Shown here one piece after another: positions 43,585-52,399 of a stretch of 64,000 nt of DNA. How positions within the stretch are numbered: position 1 is the stretch's first letter; each line of letters starts with the position of its first letter. Both the position numbers and the translations under genes were made by a program. Source of the stretch: Viridibacillus arenosi (GTDB lineage: Bacteria; Bacillota; Bacilli; Bacillales_A; Planococcaceae); the NCBI RefSeq assembly GCF_001955655.1, contig NZ_MSPW01000007.1, forward strand, positions 62,001-126,000. Direction: 5' to 3'. The notes beneath the pieces were generated by a model. That model saw only the letters and a program-made list of their open reading frames with translations. It was not told the DNA's origin and made no database searches.

Positions 43585-44286
43585 ATGAGATATCAAGATG
43601 AGTTTACTGTTAAAGGTCGAAAAGAACTCAAACATGCCATCTCACAAATGGATTACACCATTTTACGTAATAAACTACAACATGTGATGAAACTTGATGC
43701 ACATGCTGGTGGTGATGGGAAGTATTTAATTCGTAGCGTGTATTTCGATAACTTTGAAAACAAAATTTTGAATGAGAAAAAAGAAGGTTATTTCAAACGT
43801 GATAAATATCGCGTTCGTATTTACGGCCATAATTCATCATTCATTAATCTTGAAAAGAAAAGTAAGCGAAACAATTTAACTTTTAAAGAAAAATGCCGTA
43901 TTTCATGTGATGAATATGAATCAATGCGTATTGGACAGATTGACTGGATGGAGGAGGATGAACGCCAACTTATTCGTGAACTATTTATTCAAATGTCTTT
44001 ATATCAATTGAAGCCGATGACAGTTGTTGATTATGTTCGCGAAGCGTATGTTTACCCATTTGGGAATGTACGCGTGACATTTGATGGCCAAATTAAAACA
44101 AGTTTTCGTAATACAGATATTTTTAATCCAGATTTACCTATGGCATCTGTATTTGATCCAACACAAGTAATTTTAGAAGTGAAATACGATGAATATTTAC
44201 CGGATGTTATCAAAATGATGTTGCAAATGATGGATCGTAGACCTGATGCATATTCAAAATATCAATTAAGCCGTATGTACGGTTAA
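43585..44286 (+). CDS. VTC-domain (polyphosphate polymerase-like) protein
   Basis: 233-residue triphosphate-tunnel protein of the VTC type. Tunnel-like basic and acidic residues seen: E6 and K10 in EFTVKGRKE, R76 and R78 in KYRVRIYG, E90-K91-K92 in LEKKSKRN, K103 and R105, R163 in VRVTFDG, and E198/K200 in ILEVKYDE. In yeast VTC4 equivalent residues polymerise ATP into polyphosphate. This protein has no membrane segment, so the following DUF4956 protein may anchor it. Start ATG with AAGGGAG upstream; 21 bp to the next gene. Confidence 0.83.
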   Translation: MRYQDEFTVKGRKELKHAISQMDYTILRNKLQHVMKLDAHAGGDGKYLIRSVYFDNFENKILNEKKEGYFKRDKYRVRIYGHNSSFINLEKKSKRNNLTFKEKCRISCDEYESMRIGQIDWMEEDERQLIRELFIQMSLYQLKPMTVVDYVREAYVYPFGNVRVTFDGQIKTSFRNTDIFNPDLPMASVFDPTQVILEVKYDEYLPDVIKMMLQMMDRRPDAYSKYQLSRMYG

Positions 44287-44307
44287 TACTTTTTGGAGGA
44301 ATTAATA

Positions 44308-44991
44308 ATGGATACAACAAATTTCACAGATATTTTCAAATCAAGCTTTATAGAGAAAACGTCAGCTTTCTCGCTAACAGATGCATTAATCGGACTCTTT
44401 GTCTCATTTATCATTGGCCTTTTTATCTATGCAGTATATAAAAAGACATTTTCAGGTGTAATTTATTCACACACTTTCAATATTTCTTTAATGATTATGA
44501 CAATGGCCACAGCACTTATTATTATGGGTATTTCTTCAAATGTCCTATTGTCCCTTGGTATGGTCGGTGCTTTATCAATTGTTCGTTTTAGAACACCTAT
44601 CAAAGACCCAATGGATTTAGTCTTTTTATTCTGGTCTATCGTATCAGGTATTTTATGTGGTGCCGGATTTATTCCATTAGTAATCGTAGGTTCAATATTA
44701 ATTGGCTTAGTGCTAGTACTATTCGTCAATAGAATCACAATTGAAAATCCATATTTATTAATCATAAAATATGCAGATTCAACAGTTGAAAATGCTATGG
44801 AAAAAGTTATTTCATCTCAATCAAAAAAACACGCTTTAAAATCAAAATCAGTGATGCCTGGTGAAGAGTTAGAAGTAACTTACGAAATTCGAGTAAAAGA
44901 AAATGATTCAAAATTCATGAATGATTTAACAGCTATTCAAGGTGTGAAATCAGCAGTAATGCTTAGCTACGATGGTAACTTCACTGCTTAA
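44308..44991 (+). CDS. DUF4956-family membrane protein
   Basis: 227 residues: about four transmembrane helices in the first 145 residues, with the family core LGMVGALSIVRFRTPIKDPMD between helices, then a cytoplasmic alpha/beta C-domain (VENAMEKVISS... LEVTYEIRVKEND). Function unknown; the family regularly neighbours VTC-domain and CotH genes. Start ATG 44308 has TTTGGAGG upstream (an in-frame codon at 44293 precedes it). A role as membrane partner or conduit for the VTC-domain enzyme is my inference. Confidence 0.8.
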   Translation: MDTTNFTDIFKSSFIEKTSAFSLTDALIGLFVSFIIGLFIYAVYKKTFSGVIYSHTFNISLMIMTMATALIIMGISSNVLLSLGMVGALSIVRFRTPIKDPMDLVFLFWSIVSGILCGAGFIPLVIVGSILIGLVLVLFVNRITIENPYLLIIKYADSTVENAMEKVISSQSKKHALKSKSVMPGEELEVTYEIRVKENDSKFMNDLTAIQGVKSAVMLSYDGNFTA

Positions 44992-45027
44992 TACAAGAAC
45001 CACAAATCATCGTAAAGGAGTTACAGC

Positions 45028-47046
45028 ATGATCAAAAATAGAGTAGTATACGGCATTCTCGCTGTACTCGTGATTGTGTTCATATGCGCTGTAGGAATCT
45101 TGCCCAATCTATCTTTGGATTCCAAAAATACAGAAACAAGTTATACAAATAAGGTATTTAACAAAGATAAAGTAACCACAGTCGATCTTGAAATTTCTGA
45201 TAAGGATTGGCAAGACATGTTAGATAATCCGCTTGATGAGGAAATTAAAGAAGCAAATGTTACTGTAAATGGAAAAATACTTGAGCACGTCGGTGTACGT
45301 ACAAAAGGTAATTTGTCGTTGCGCGAGGTGGCAAGTGATGAAGATTCAGATCGATACAGCTTGAAAATCGACTTCGATTATTACAATGACGAGCAAAGTT
45401 TATATGGTTTGAAGAAGCTGAATTTAAACAACAATTATAGTGATGCAACTCTGATGAGAGAATATCTTTCTTATCAGCTAATGGAAGAAATGGGCTTGCC
45501 AACACCCTCATACTCATATATGTATGTAACGGTGAATGGTGAAGATAGAGGGCTTTTCCTAGGCGTTGAACAAGTGGACGAAACTTTCCTAGCCAAAAAT
45601 TTCTTAACCAATACTGGGTCATTATACAAACCAGATGGTACAGGCAGTGATTTGAAATGGATTAGTGATGATATCGATGATTACACTGGTTTGAATGAAA
45701 AAACAAGTACAGATGATTCTGATGATGAAGCGATGATTAATTTCTTAAGTGCCATTAACAATAAAGGTGCTAGTATTGAAGACACAGTTGATGTGGACAA
45801 TATGTTGCGCTATTTTGCAACAAATACAGCACTAGTAAACCTAGATAGTTATCAAGGTAACATGAAGCATAACTATTATTTATATGAAGAAAAAGGCAAG
45901 TTCTCCATTATTCCTTGGGATTACAATATGAGCTTTGGAGGTTTTGGTGCAGGGGGAGGCGGTGGCGGCCGTGATAGAACCCAAGAAAACACTAACGAAA
46001 ATACAGAAAAAGATTCTTTAGCTACTAAAGGTGATAGCAATTCTGAAATAAAATCAACTACTGAGAGTAAAGCTCAAGCAGGCTCAAATAGTGATGAACA
46101 AATGGATATGAATGGTATGCCTACACCTCCAGAAGGTACGCAAGGTCAACCACCTAGTGATGGGGGACAAATGCAGCCACCACAGGAAAATAACGGAGAA
46201 GTGCAAAATCAGGATCCTATAAATAATGCAGATCAAGAAGTATTAACAGACGATACAATAGGATCTGAATTAAACAAAGAAGAGGCTGATGGAACAAAAG
46301 ATGCCACTAAGGATAAAGACGCTATCGAAAAACGTGTAGGTATGGGCGCAGGAAATGGTCAGTTGATTTCAGATTCAAGTATCAATTTCAGTGTAACAAC
46401 ACCGGTTTCTGGGACGTCTTTAGAAGAGCGTCCATTATTAAACGCCCTACTATCGAATGATAAATATCGTAAAAAATATGAAGAATATTTAAATGATATA
46501 GCTACAAAATATTTAACAGAGGATAAAATTGCAATAGAAACTGCTAAAATTGCAAAATTAATCACTCCTTATGTTGAAAAAGATCCAACGAAATTTTATA
46601 CAACAGAAGAATTTAAAGCGGCAGTAACAGGTGATAATAGCTTACCTGAATTCGCAAAACAACGTTCACAATCAATTTTGAAACAACTATCAGGTGAATT
46701 GGTTGTAGATTCATCCACCTCTACAGGTGATAAAGTAAATCAACAAAATACAAATACTGATAAAGGTACTACCGCAAAAACTAACGCAGAAACCAAAGAA
46801 GAGGGTATACAAAATCTACCTGGTGGCGAAGGTTTTGATCCAAACAATATGCCTGAAAGAGGACAACCTCCAAATGGTATGCAGGGTGGTCCTGGAGGAG
46901 ATGGTGGGCAGATTCTAGGTGTACCCGATAAAGAAAATCAGCAAATAAAGGGTTATTCAAGAGACACGATTATAATAAGTTCTATAGCTATTGGATGCCT
47001 AATTATAGCCACGATTTTCGTCTTCCTATTTAAACGCAGACGATAA
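45028..47046 (+). CDS. CotH-family kinase with low-complexity loops and C-terminal anchor
   Basis: 672 residues: N-terminal membrane helix (about 9-29), CotH kinase fold with GVRTKGNLS, SLKIDFDYY (ATP-binding Lys), NLDSYQGNMKHNYYLYEE (Asp273) and IPWDYNMSFGGF (Asp298, metal ligand), a long Gly/Pro/Gln-rich insert (about 304-440), a helical region, a second Pro/Gly-rich stretch and a C-terminal transmembrane helix with KRRR tail. In B. subtilis CotH phosphorylates spore coat proteins. Two anchors and an external kinase domain make this a surface-exposed version, not an obvious coat protein. Start ATG with AAAGGAG upstream. Confidence 0.83.
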   Translation: MIKNRVVYGILAVLVIVFICAVGILPNLSLDSKNTETSYTNKVFNKDKVTTVDLEISDKDWQDMLDNPLDEEIKEANVTVNGKILEHVGVRTKGNLSLREVASDEDSDRYSLKIDFDYYNDEQSLYGLKKLNLNNNYSDATLMREYLSYQLMEEMGLPTPSYSYMYVTVNGEDRGLFLGVEQVDETFLAKNFLTNTGSLYKPDGTGSDLKWISDDIDDYTGLNEKTSTDDSDDEAMINFLSAINNKGASIEDTVDVDNMLRYFATNTALVNLDSYQGNMKHNYYLYEEKGKFSIIPWDYNMSFGGFGAGGGGGGRDRTQENTNENTEKDSLATKGDSNSEIKSTTESKAQAGSNSDEQMDMNGMPTPPEGTQGQPPSDGGQMQPPQENNGEVQNQDPINNADQEVLTDDTIGSELNKEEADGTKDATKDKDAIEKRVGMGAGNGQLISDSSINFSVTTPVSGTSLEERPLLNALLSNDKYRKKYEEYLNDIATKYLTEDKIAIETAKIAKLITPYVEKDPTKFYTTEEFKAAVTGDNSLPEFAKQRSQSILKQLSGELVVDSSTSTGDKVNQQNTNTDKGTTAKTNAETKEEGIQNLPGGEGFDPNNMPERGQPPNGMQGGPGGDGGQILGVPDKENQQIKGYSRDTIIISSIAIGCLIIATIFVFLFKRRR

Positions 47047-47188
47047 AACTAACGAATGAATAATCACTGCCCGGTAACTGATTGCCGGTGCTGGCAGAGT
47101 GAACCCACCCAACTTCTACTTTAAAAGAGACAAAAGGTTGCCAATTGATTGTATAGCACATCAATCTATGGCAACCTTTTGTTATTTA
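47047..47188 (+). terminator. Structured 3' region and terminator of the VTC-CotH operon
   Basis: First a folded stretch with CCGG (47071-47074)/CCGG (47085-47088) inside CACTGCC/GGCAGAGTG. Then a long hairpin CAAAAGGTTGCC (47131-47142)/GGCAACCTTTTG (47170-47181) with inner ATTGAT/ATCAAT, followed by TTATTT. The second is the likely terminator. Confidence 0.7.
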
Positions 47189-47246
47189 AAAAAGTTAGTG
47201 CTGTTAACTAAATCAACTGATGTTAGTTGAATTTCTTATGTGTATG

Positions 47247-47282
47247 TCTGACTCCTATTATTAATAAAGGAGTCAGATTTTT
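47247..47282 (+). terminator. Extra terminator-like hairpin
   Basis: Perfect 9-bp stem TCTGACTCC/GGAGTCAGA plus five T, without an obvious gene upstream other than the operon already terminated. Confidence 0.65.
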
Positions 47283-47313
47283 GTTGAAGTTAATAAAATA
47301 TAACTCAAAGAAT

Positions 47314-47347
47314 AAAAAAGAAGCTAGCTGTGTCGAGCAGCTAGCTT
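47314..47347 (-). terminator. Minus-strand terminator-like hairpin
   Basis: Perfect 10-bp stem AAGCTAGCTG (47321-47330)/CAGCTAGCTT (47338-47347) with six A on the left, giving a U-tract on the minus strand. No minus-strand gene lies to its right, so the gene it served may be lost. Confidence 0.6.
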
Positions 47348-47742
47348 AAAAGAAAGGTATTTTGTCGTTAAAACATTTAAATGAGTAAAACTTCTCCTTC
47401 AGATTTTGAAAGCCAAAGTTCACTGCCCATTTACATTTAATAAAAACGGATTAAGAAGAGTGAGTTAGAAAATGATTAAAAGAATCTAGCCTCCGTTGCT
47501 AGTCCCTAGAGTTCACTTCTTGAACGAACGGTTTCTTCAGCATAAAAACGAGTGGTTTTCATCAATTACGGCACCACTACTAGTAATGATGGAAGCTCAT
47601 TTTGCTAAACAAGTCGTATAATTCACAAATTCCCTTCCGTTAAATTATTATTAAATTGTGAGACCATTATAATTGAAAATTATTAGATAATCAAAAGTTT
47701 TAATTATAAAATATTTAATATTAAAGATTGGGTGAACAAAAT
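47348..47742. other. Gene-free spacer, possible eroded sequence
   Basis: About 395 bp with no supported coding frame on either strand; frames are broken by stops within about 20-25 codons. One plus-frame stretch near 47550-47620 (WFSSITAPLLVMMEAHFAKQVV) looks protein-like but lacks a start and I cannot name it. Confidence 0.3.
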
Positions 47743-48348
47743 ATGAATGAAATACAATTTGATCAGCTTTTACATATTGAGACTGGAGGCAATCAGTATG
47801 GCTATCCAACATTGACGCATTACCACCGCTATGAGCCTACGCCATACGCCGCACTAGACCAACTTTTTGAGAAATATAGTCTTGAAAGTACGGATTGTGT
47901 GGTGGATATGGGGTGTGGTAAAGGACGTGTACCTTTTTATGTGCATCACCGCTTTCATACAAATGTTGTTGGGGTTGAAATGAATTCTACTTTTTATGAA
48001 AATGCTTTAACGAATAAAGTTCAATATATGAAGAAACACAGTGTGAAAAATAGTGCTATTGATTTTGAATGTGTGTTAGCACAAGATTATTTAATTCAGC
48101 CAAAAGATAATGTGTTTTTCTTTTTCAATCCATTCTCAGTTCAAATATTCCGTAAAGTAGTAAACAATATATTACGCTCTGTTGAATTGGAGCCTCGTCA
48201 AATTAGTCTTATTTTATATTATCCATCAATAGATTATGTGCAGTTTTTACAATATGAAACTAATTTTGAATTAGAGAATGAGATATTTCTTAAAGAAGTT
48301 TCCATTCGTAATATAAATGAGCGAATATTAGTGTTTAATTATATGTAA
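47743..48348 (+). CDS. Class I SAM-dependent methyltransferase-like protein
   Basis: 201 residues with the SAM-binding motif I VVDMGCGKGRVPFYV, the acidic end of strand 2 in VVGVEMN, and a later FFFFNPF motif at the catalytic-strand position. Substrate unknown. ATG 47743 has GGGTGA seven bases upstream. It stands alone before the SDR-MarR pair. Confidence 0.75.
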   Translation: MNEIQFDQLLHIETGGNQYGYPTLTHYHRYEPTPYAALDQLFEKYSLESTDCVVDMGCGKGRVPFYVHHRFHTNVVGVEMNSTFYENALTNKVQYMKKHSVKNSAIDFECVLAQDYLIQPKDNVFFFFNPFSVQIFRKVVNNILRSVELEPRQISLILYYPSIDYVQFLQYETNFELENEIFLKEVSIRNINERILVFNYM

Positions 48349-48490
48349 ATGATATCCATAAAAAGTTGCTGTAAAGACTTATGTAGTATAACTTTTATGA
48401 ATCAATAGGCTTTTTAAAGGGGGATTTTACATTTCACTAATAAATGTTTTAATGTTAAAATATAATCATGAATAAAAGGAGTTGTGATTA

Positions 48491-49246
48491 ATGGGGAAGT
48501 TAGATGAAAAAGTGGTAATTATCACCGGTGGAGCTGGCGGTATCGGTGGCGGTATGGCAAAAGCAATGGTTAAAGAAGGCGCAATCGTTGCAATCGTTGA
48601 TTTAAATGAAGAAGCTGGAGAAGCAATGGCAAAAGAATTACAAGAAATTTCTCCAAAATCAACATTTATCCAAGCTAACCTTATGGATCGTGATAATTTA
48701 GGCAATATCGTGAAGACAGTCGCTGATAAATATGGTAAAATTGATGTCTTAGTAAACAATGCTCATGCATCAAAACAAGTATCAATTGAGGAAACAACTC
48801 AAGCAGATCTTGATCTATCATTTGGTACAGGTTTCTACGCAACATTCTATTTAATGCAAGCCGCACTTCCATACTTGAAGGAAACAAAAGGAAATGTTAT
48901 TAACTTTGCTTCAGGTGCTGGTTTAGCTGGACATGAAACGCAAGGTGTATATGCGGCAGCTAAAGAAGCAATTCGTGGTATTACACGTGTAGCTGCTAAC
49001 GAATGGGGCCGTTTCGGTATCAACGTTAACATAATTGGACCGCTTGCAAATTCACAAGGTGTAGAAGCTTGGGCAAAAGCACAACCAGAATATTATGAAG
49101 CAGTTAAAAACAAAATTCCTTTGGGACGTTTTGGTGATGTTGAAAATGATATCGGTCGCGTAGCAGTATTCTTAGCTTCTGAGGATTCTCAATATATTAC
49201 TGGTCAAACAATTATGGCTGACGGTGGATCAATAATGCTTAGATAA
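48491..49246 (+). CDS. SDR-family oxidoreductase
   Basis: 251 residues: TGGAGGIGGGMAKA NAD(P) motif, NNAHASK in place of NNAG, catalytic Ser in NFASGAGLAG and Tyr-x-x-x-Lys in VYAAAKEAI, then IIGPLANSQG and a C-terminal MADGGSIML. Substrate unknown. The NNAH variant is unusual. Followed 27 bp later by a MarR gene on the same strand, which probably regulates this pair. Confidence 0.85.
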   Translation: MGKLDEKVVIITGGAGGIGGGMAKAMVKEGAIVAIVDLNEEAGEAMAKELQEISPKSTFIQANLMDRDNLGNIVKTVADKYGKIDVLVNNAHASKQVSIEETTQADLDLSFGTGFYATFYLMQAALPYLKETKGNVINFASGAGLAGHETQGVYAAAKEAIRGITRVAANEWGRFGINVNIIGPLANSQGVEAWAKAQPEYYEAVKNKIPLGRFGDVENDIGRVAVFLASEDSQYITGQTIMADGGSIMLR

Positions 49247-49273
49247 GTTTTTCTGCAATCAGGGGAGGACAAA

Positions 49274-49708
49274 TTGAGAGACACGAATATTTTTAAACTT
49301 ATACATGCAGTTGAATTAGTAAACAATGCTAATATCATTCGATTTTCACAAATGTTTCCACATAATATAGGCATATCACCTATATTAGCTCTGAGTGAGT
49401 TAAAGATAAACGGACCACAAAAGCAGACTGTTTTAGCAGATAAGCTCGGCTATACGCCAGGTGCTATGACGAATATTGCAACAAAGTTAGTAAAAAATGG
49501 CTTTGCAGAACGTCAATATAATGCTAATGACCGTCGTCATGTTTTATTAGCTATTACAGAAATGGGAAGTAAGGTGTTAATTGATGCCCAGTCAAAGGGA
49601 CATGATTTAGCATTGGAACTTTTCAGCGTATTAAGTGAGGAAGAGGTCGATCAATATTTGGCCATCCAAAATAAATTGTTGAAAAATGTAGCAAAAGAAG
49701 AGTTATAA
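49274..49708 (+). CDS. MarR-family transcriptional regulator
   Basis: 144 residues with a winged-helix core (QTVLADKLGYTPGAMTNIATKLVKNG, wing NANDRRHVLLAITEMG). Start is TTG with AGGGGAGG five to six bases upstream. Cotranscribed with the SDR; likely an autoregulated repressor that senses a small aromatic or oxidised ligand (inference from family). Confidence 0.85.
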   Translation: MRDTNIFKLIHAVELVNNANIIRFSQMFPHNIGISPILALSELKINGPQKQTVLADKLGYTPGAMTNIATKLVKNGFAERQYNANDRRHVLLAITEMGSKVLIDAQSKGHDLALELFSVLSEEEVDQYLAIQNKLLKNVAKEEL

Positions 49709-49710
49709 TA

Positions 49711-49747
49711 AAAAGCTTAGTTCTCTCATGGGAACTAAGCTTTTTTT
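49711..49747. terminator. Bidirectional terminator between marR and phr
   Basis: Perfect 13-bp stem AAAAGCTTAGTTC (49711-49723)/GAACTAAGCTTTT (49732-49744); overlaps the last codons of the convergent photolyase gene. Confidence 0.85.
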
Positions 49748-51153
49748 ATGAGATTATAAGCTTGTAACGCACGTTTTCTTGCGAAATCATGTTCAACAAT
49801 AGGGTAAGGATAGTCATTACCTAATTCTACTTGTGCTAATGCTAGTATTTCTTGTGAGGCTTCCCACGGTTTATGAATGAATTTTTTGGACAAATGCTTC
49901 AATTCGGGTATCCATTGACGAATGTAATCGCCATTTGGATCAAAACGTTGGCCTTGCGCGACTGGGTTAAAGATACGGAAATAGGGAGCTGAGTCAATGC
50001 CACAGCCAGTTGTCCATTGCCAGCCCATAGCATTATTGGCGACATCAAAATCGATTAGCTTTTGCGCGAACCATTTAGATCCCTCTGTCCAGGGAACTAG
50101 TAAATGTTTAACCAAGAATGAAGCAACTACCATTCGTACTCGATTATGCATATAGCCTGTAGCTTGCAATTCCCTCATACCAGCATCCACTAGTGGATAA
50201 CCAGTTTGTCCTAGCTTCCATTTGTTGAAATCACTTGATGTACCTTCCCATGAAAAAGTGTTAAATGCTTCTCTCAATGGCTTTATTGGCATAGTAGGGA
50301 AGTGGATTAGCTGGTCATATGCAAAATCACGCCAAACCAGTTGTCTTAAAAACATTTCAGTAGATGGATCTTGTATTTCGTGAGATTGAATAGAATGCCA
50401 AATCGATTTCACACTAATATTCCCCCAAACTAAATAAGGGGATAACAGTGATGTAGCCTGTGTGCTAGGGAAATCTTTATAGCGTTCATATTTATTAAGT
50501 CCATATTCTAGAAACTCTGTCCAATGACTAATCGCTGCTTGTTCCCCAATTTTCCAATGTAGATCTAGCCTAGGTTCTATGCTGTTAGGTGATAATAATT
50601 GTAATTCATGTATTTCTAATGATTCAGGTAATGTTTCTAAAGTAGAAGTCATCTTTGGAATGGCATAAGGAGTGGGTACATGTTCTTGCATAGTTCTCTT
50701 CCAGTAAGAAGTGAATACTTTATATGGTTCATGGCTTTTATTTAAAATGGTGCATTGCTGATAGAGAAGATTACCTGGAAATGATTGTACTTCAATTTTA
50801 GACTTAGAAAGTTGTATTTCAATCTCAAATAAGGATTGCACCATGAAAGGTTCGTAACATCTATTATAAAAAACCGCATCAGCAGATGTTTCTTTTATAA
50901 GCTGCAATAACTCTTTTTGGATATTTCCTTTACGTATAATAAGAGGTATTCCTTTTGTTGCTAAATCTTGTTTCAGGGATATTAATGATTGATGAAGTGA
51001 CCATTTTGCAGCAATACTATCAGTATATTCGAATTCTTGCTCAGAAGGCCAAATAAAAACAGGTATTATATATCCTTGTTGAGCAGCTTCAAAAAGTGCA
51101 CCATGATCGTGGATTCTTAAATCTTTTCTGAACCAAACGATTATTTTTTTCAT
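49735..51153 (-). CDS. phr: Deoxyribodipyrimidine photolyase
   Basis: 472-residue light-driven repair enzyme for cyclobutane pyrimidine dimers. N-terminal Rossmann-like antenna domain (IVWFRKDLRIHDHGALFEAA) and C-terminal FAD-binding helical domain with RQLVWRDFAYD, MRELQATGYMHNRVRM, and WTTGCGIDSAPYFRIFNPVAQG. Class I CPD type by these motifs. Start ATG with TGGAGG upstream. Divergent from the small membrane protein at 51199. Confidence 0.93.
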   Translation of the reverse strand: MKKIIVWFRKDLRIHDHGALFEAAQQGYIIPVFIWPSEQEFEYTDSIAAKWSLHQSLISLKQDLATKGIPLIIRKGNIQKELLQLIKETSADAVFYNRCYEPFMVQSLFEIEIQLSKSKIEVQSFPGNLLYQQCTILNKSHEPYKVFTSYWKRTMQEHVPTPYAIPKMTSTLETLPESLEIHELQLLSPNSIEPRLDLHWKIGEQAAISHWTEFLEYGLNKYERYKDFPSTQATSLLSPYLVWGNISVKSIWHSIQSHEIQDPSTEMFLRQLVWRDFAYDQLIHFPTMPIKPLREAFNTFSWEGTSSDFNKWKLGQTGYPLVDAGMRELQATGYMHNRVRMVVASFLVKHLLVPWTEGSKWFAQKLIDFDVANNAMGWQWTTGCGIDSAPYFRIFNPVAQGQRFDPNGDYIRQWIPELKHLSKKFIHKPWEASQEILALAQVELGNDYPYPIVEHDFARKRALQAYNLIKKA

Positions 51154-51198
51154 AGTAATACCTCCATTTATAGTCCAGTAAACATTTAGGGAAGGGTG

Positions 51199-51654
51199 AT
51201 GGTAGTGAGAAAAAAGGATTTCGTTATAAAAAGTATTATTGCAGGTACTATCGCAGGTCTTTTCCTAGGATACCTCTTTAAATATGTTGAAGTCACTTAC
51301 AATATACGAGTGTACACATTGTTGTTAAATGTTGATTTTATGCCCATCTTTGGAAATTATCACTATCCGGAAACTGTGGAATTTCTATTGCATCTACTTA
51401 TTTCCATTGGGTTATCGATTGTTATGGTATACATAATTTACATTAAAAAATATATAAAAAGACATCAATTAATTGTAGTGATTTTAGTATCAATATTCAT
51501 CGCCTTAGTGTATTTCCCAATGACGGTACTTTCTAATAGAACACCAGCCATTACCTCGGTTGAGGCATTAGTTGTGTGGATAGTGGGTCACCTTTTATTT
51601 GGTATAGTATCAGCAAGTCTTTATTTAATATTGTTCAAAAACAAAAAGATTTAG
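51199..51654 (+). CDS. Four-helix membrane protein of unknown function
   Basis: About 151 residues with four hydrophobic segments (roughly 9-26, 54-76, 88-110 and 124-146) and a basic C-terminus (KNKKI). I do not recognise the family. Start could be GTG 51196, ATG 51199 or GTG 51205; AGGGAAGGGTGATG immediately upstream makes GTG 51205 equally possible. It ends five bases before the convergent TetR stop. Confidence 0.65.
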   Translation: MVVRKKDFVIKSIIAGTIAGLFLGYLFKYVEVTYNIRVYTLLLNVDFMPIFGNYHYPETVEFLLHLLISIGLSIVMVYIIYIKKYIKRHQLIVVILVSIFIALVYFPMTVLSNRTPAITSVEALVVWIVGHLLFGIVSASLYLILFKNKKI

Positions 51655-51660
51655 GCGTTT

Positions 51661-52281
51661 TTATTGAACACCTAAACCTCTAAGATAAAAATCAACAATT
51701 TGTTTTGTCGCTTCATCAATGGAAGAGAATATGGATTGGGATTGTGCATCTCGATAATTACCTACGTTTAATAAAGACATGAATGAATGTGTGGCGAATT
51801 TAGGGTCGAACTTTGGAATTTCACCTTTGTTCATAGCTTCTATTAATACATTTTCCACTGCTTCATACATTTGCTCTTCAGATTCTTTCATCATTTGTAG
51901 CTGTTGATCAGATAAATGCGTTTTGGCGTCTCGCATAAAGCTTCCCATATCCACATCAATTGTTGCTGATAGCTGAATTTTAACAAGCTGATATAATCTT
52001 GCTTTTAAAGGCGCATCTGTTGCTAAAATTTGCGAAATTCTTAAAGCGATTCGCTGCATCATATGCACCATAGCATCTGTAAATAACTCTGCTTTCGTAG
52101 AGTAATAATAATAAACAGTCGCTTTTGTAATATTACATTCTTTGGCGACATCATCCATGGAAACAATCTTATAGCCGTGTTGAATAAATAATTTTGTTGC
52201 TGTATCTAAAATAATCATTTTTGTTGGTTTTGTCGTTTGATTTTGACGAGGTCTCCCAAGGCTACGTGATTTCTGCCTCAC
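51661..52281 (-). CDS. TetR-family transcriptional regulator
   Basis: 206 residues: N-terminal helix-turn-helix (MIILDTATKLFIQHGYKIVSMDDVAKECNITKATVYYYYSTKAELF) and an all-helical ligand domain. GTG start 52281 with AGGAGGAG upstream. It is divergent from an MMPL-family transporter 118 bp away, which it most likely represses until a toxic lipid or drug binds. Confidence 0.88.
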   Translation of the reverse strand: MRQKSRSLGRPRQNQTTKPTKMIILDTATKLFIQHGYKIVSMDDVAKECNITKATVYYYYSTKAELFTDAMVHMMQRIALRISQILATDAPLKARLYQLVKIQLSATIDVDMGSFMRDAKTHLSDQQLQMMKESEEQMYEAVENVLIEAMNKGEIPKFDPKFATHSFMSLLNVGNYRDAQSQSIFSSIDEATKQIVDFYLRGLGVQ

Positions 52282-52338
52282 TTGAACTCCTCCTACTTGG
52301 TTATTTTATATATATTATATCATATTAAGTGAAACCAC

Positions 52339-52368
52339 TTGAAAAATTAACTAACCAGTATATATAAT
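52339..52368 (+). promoter_or_regulatory. MMPL transporter promoter with candidate TetR operator
   Basis: TTGAAA (52339-52344), 18-bp spacer, TATAAT (52363-52368). The spacer carries ACTAACCAGT, and a reversed similar TTGGTTA lies near 52298 next to the tetR start. AAGTG-AAAC-CACTT (52328-52340) is a small palindrome just upstream. Which of these TetR binds is undecided. Confidence 0.5.
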
Positions 52369-52399
52369 AAAAACAAATGTATTAGGAAGGTGGTAAAGC

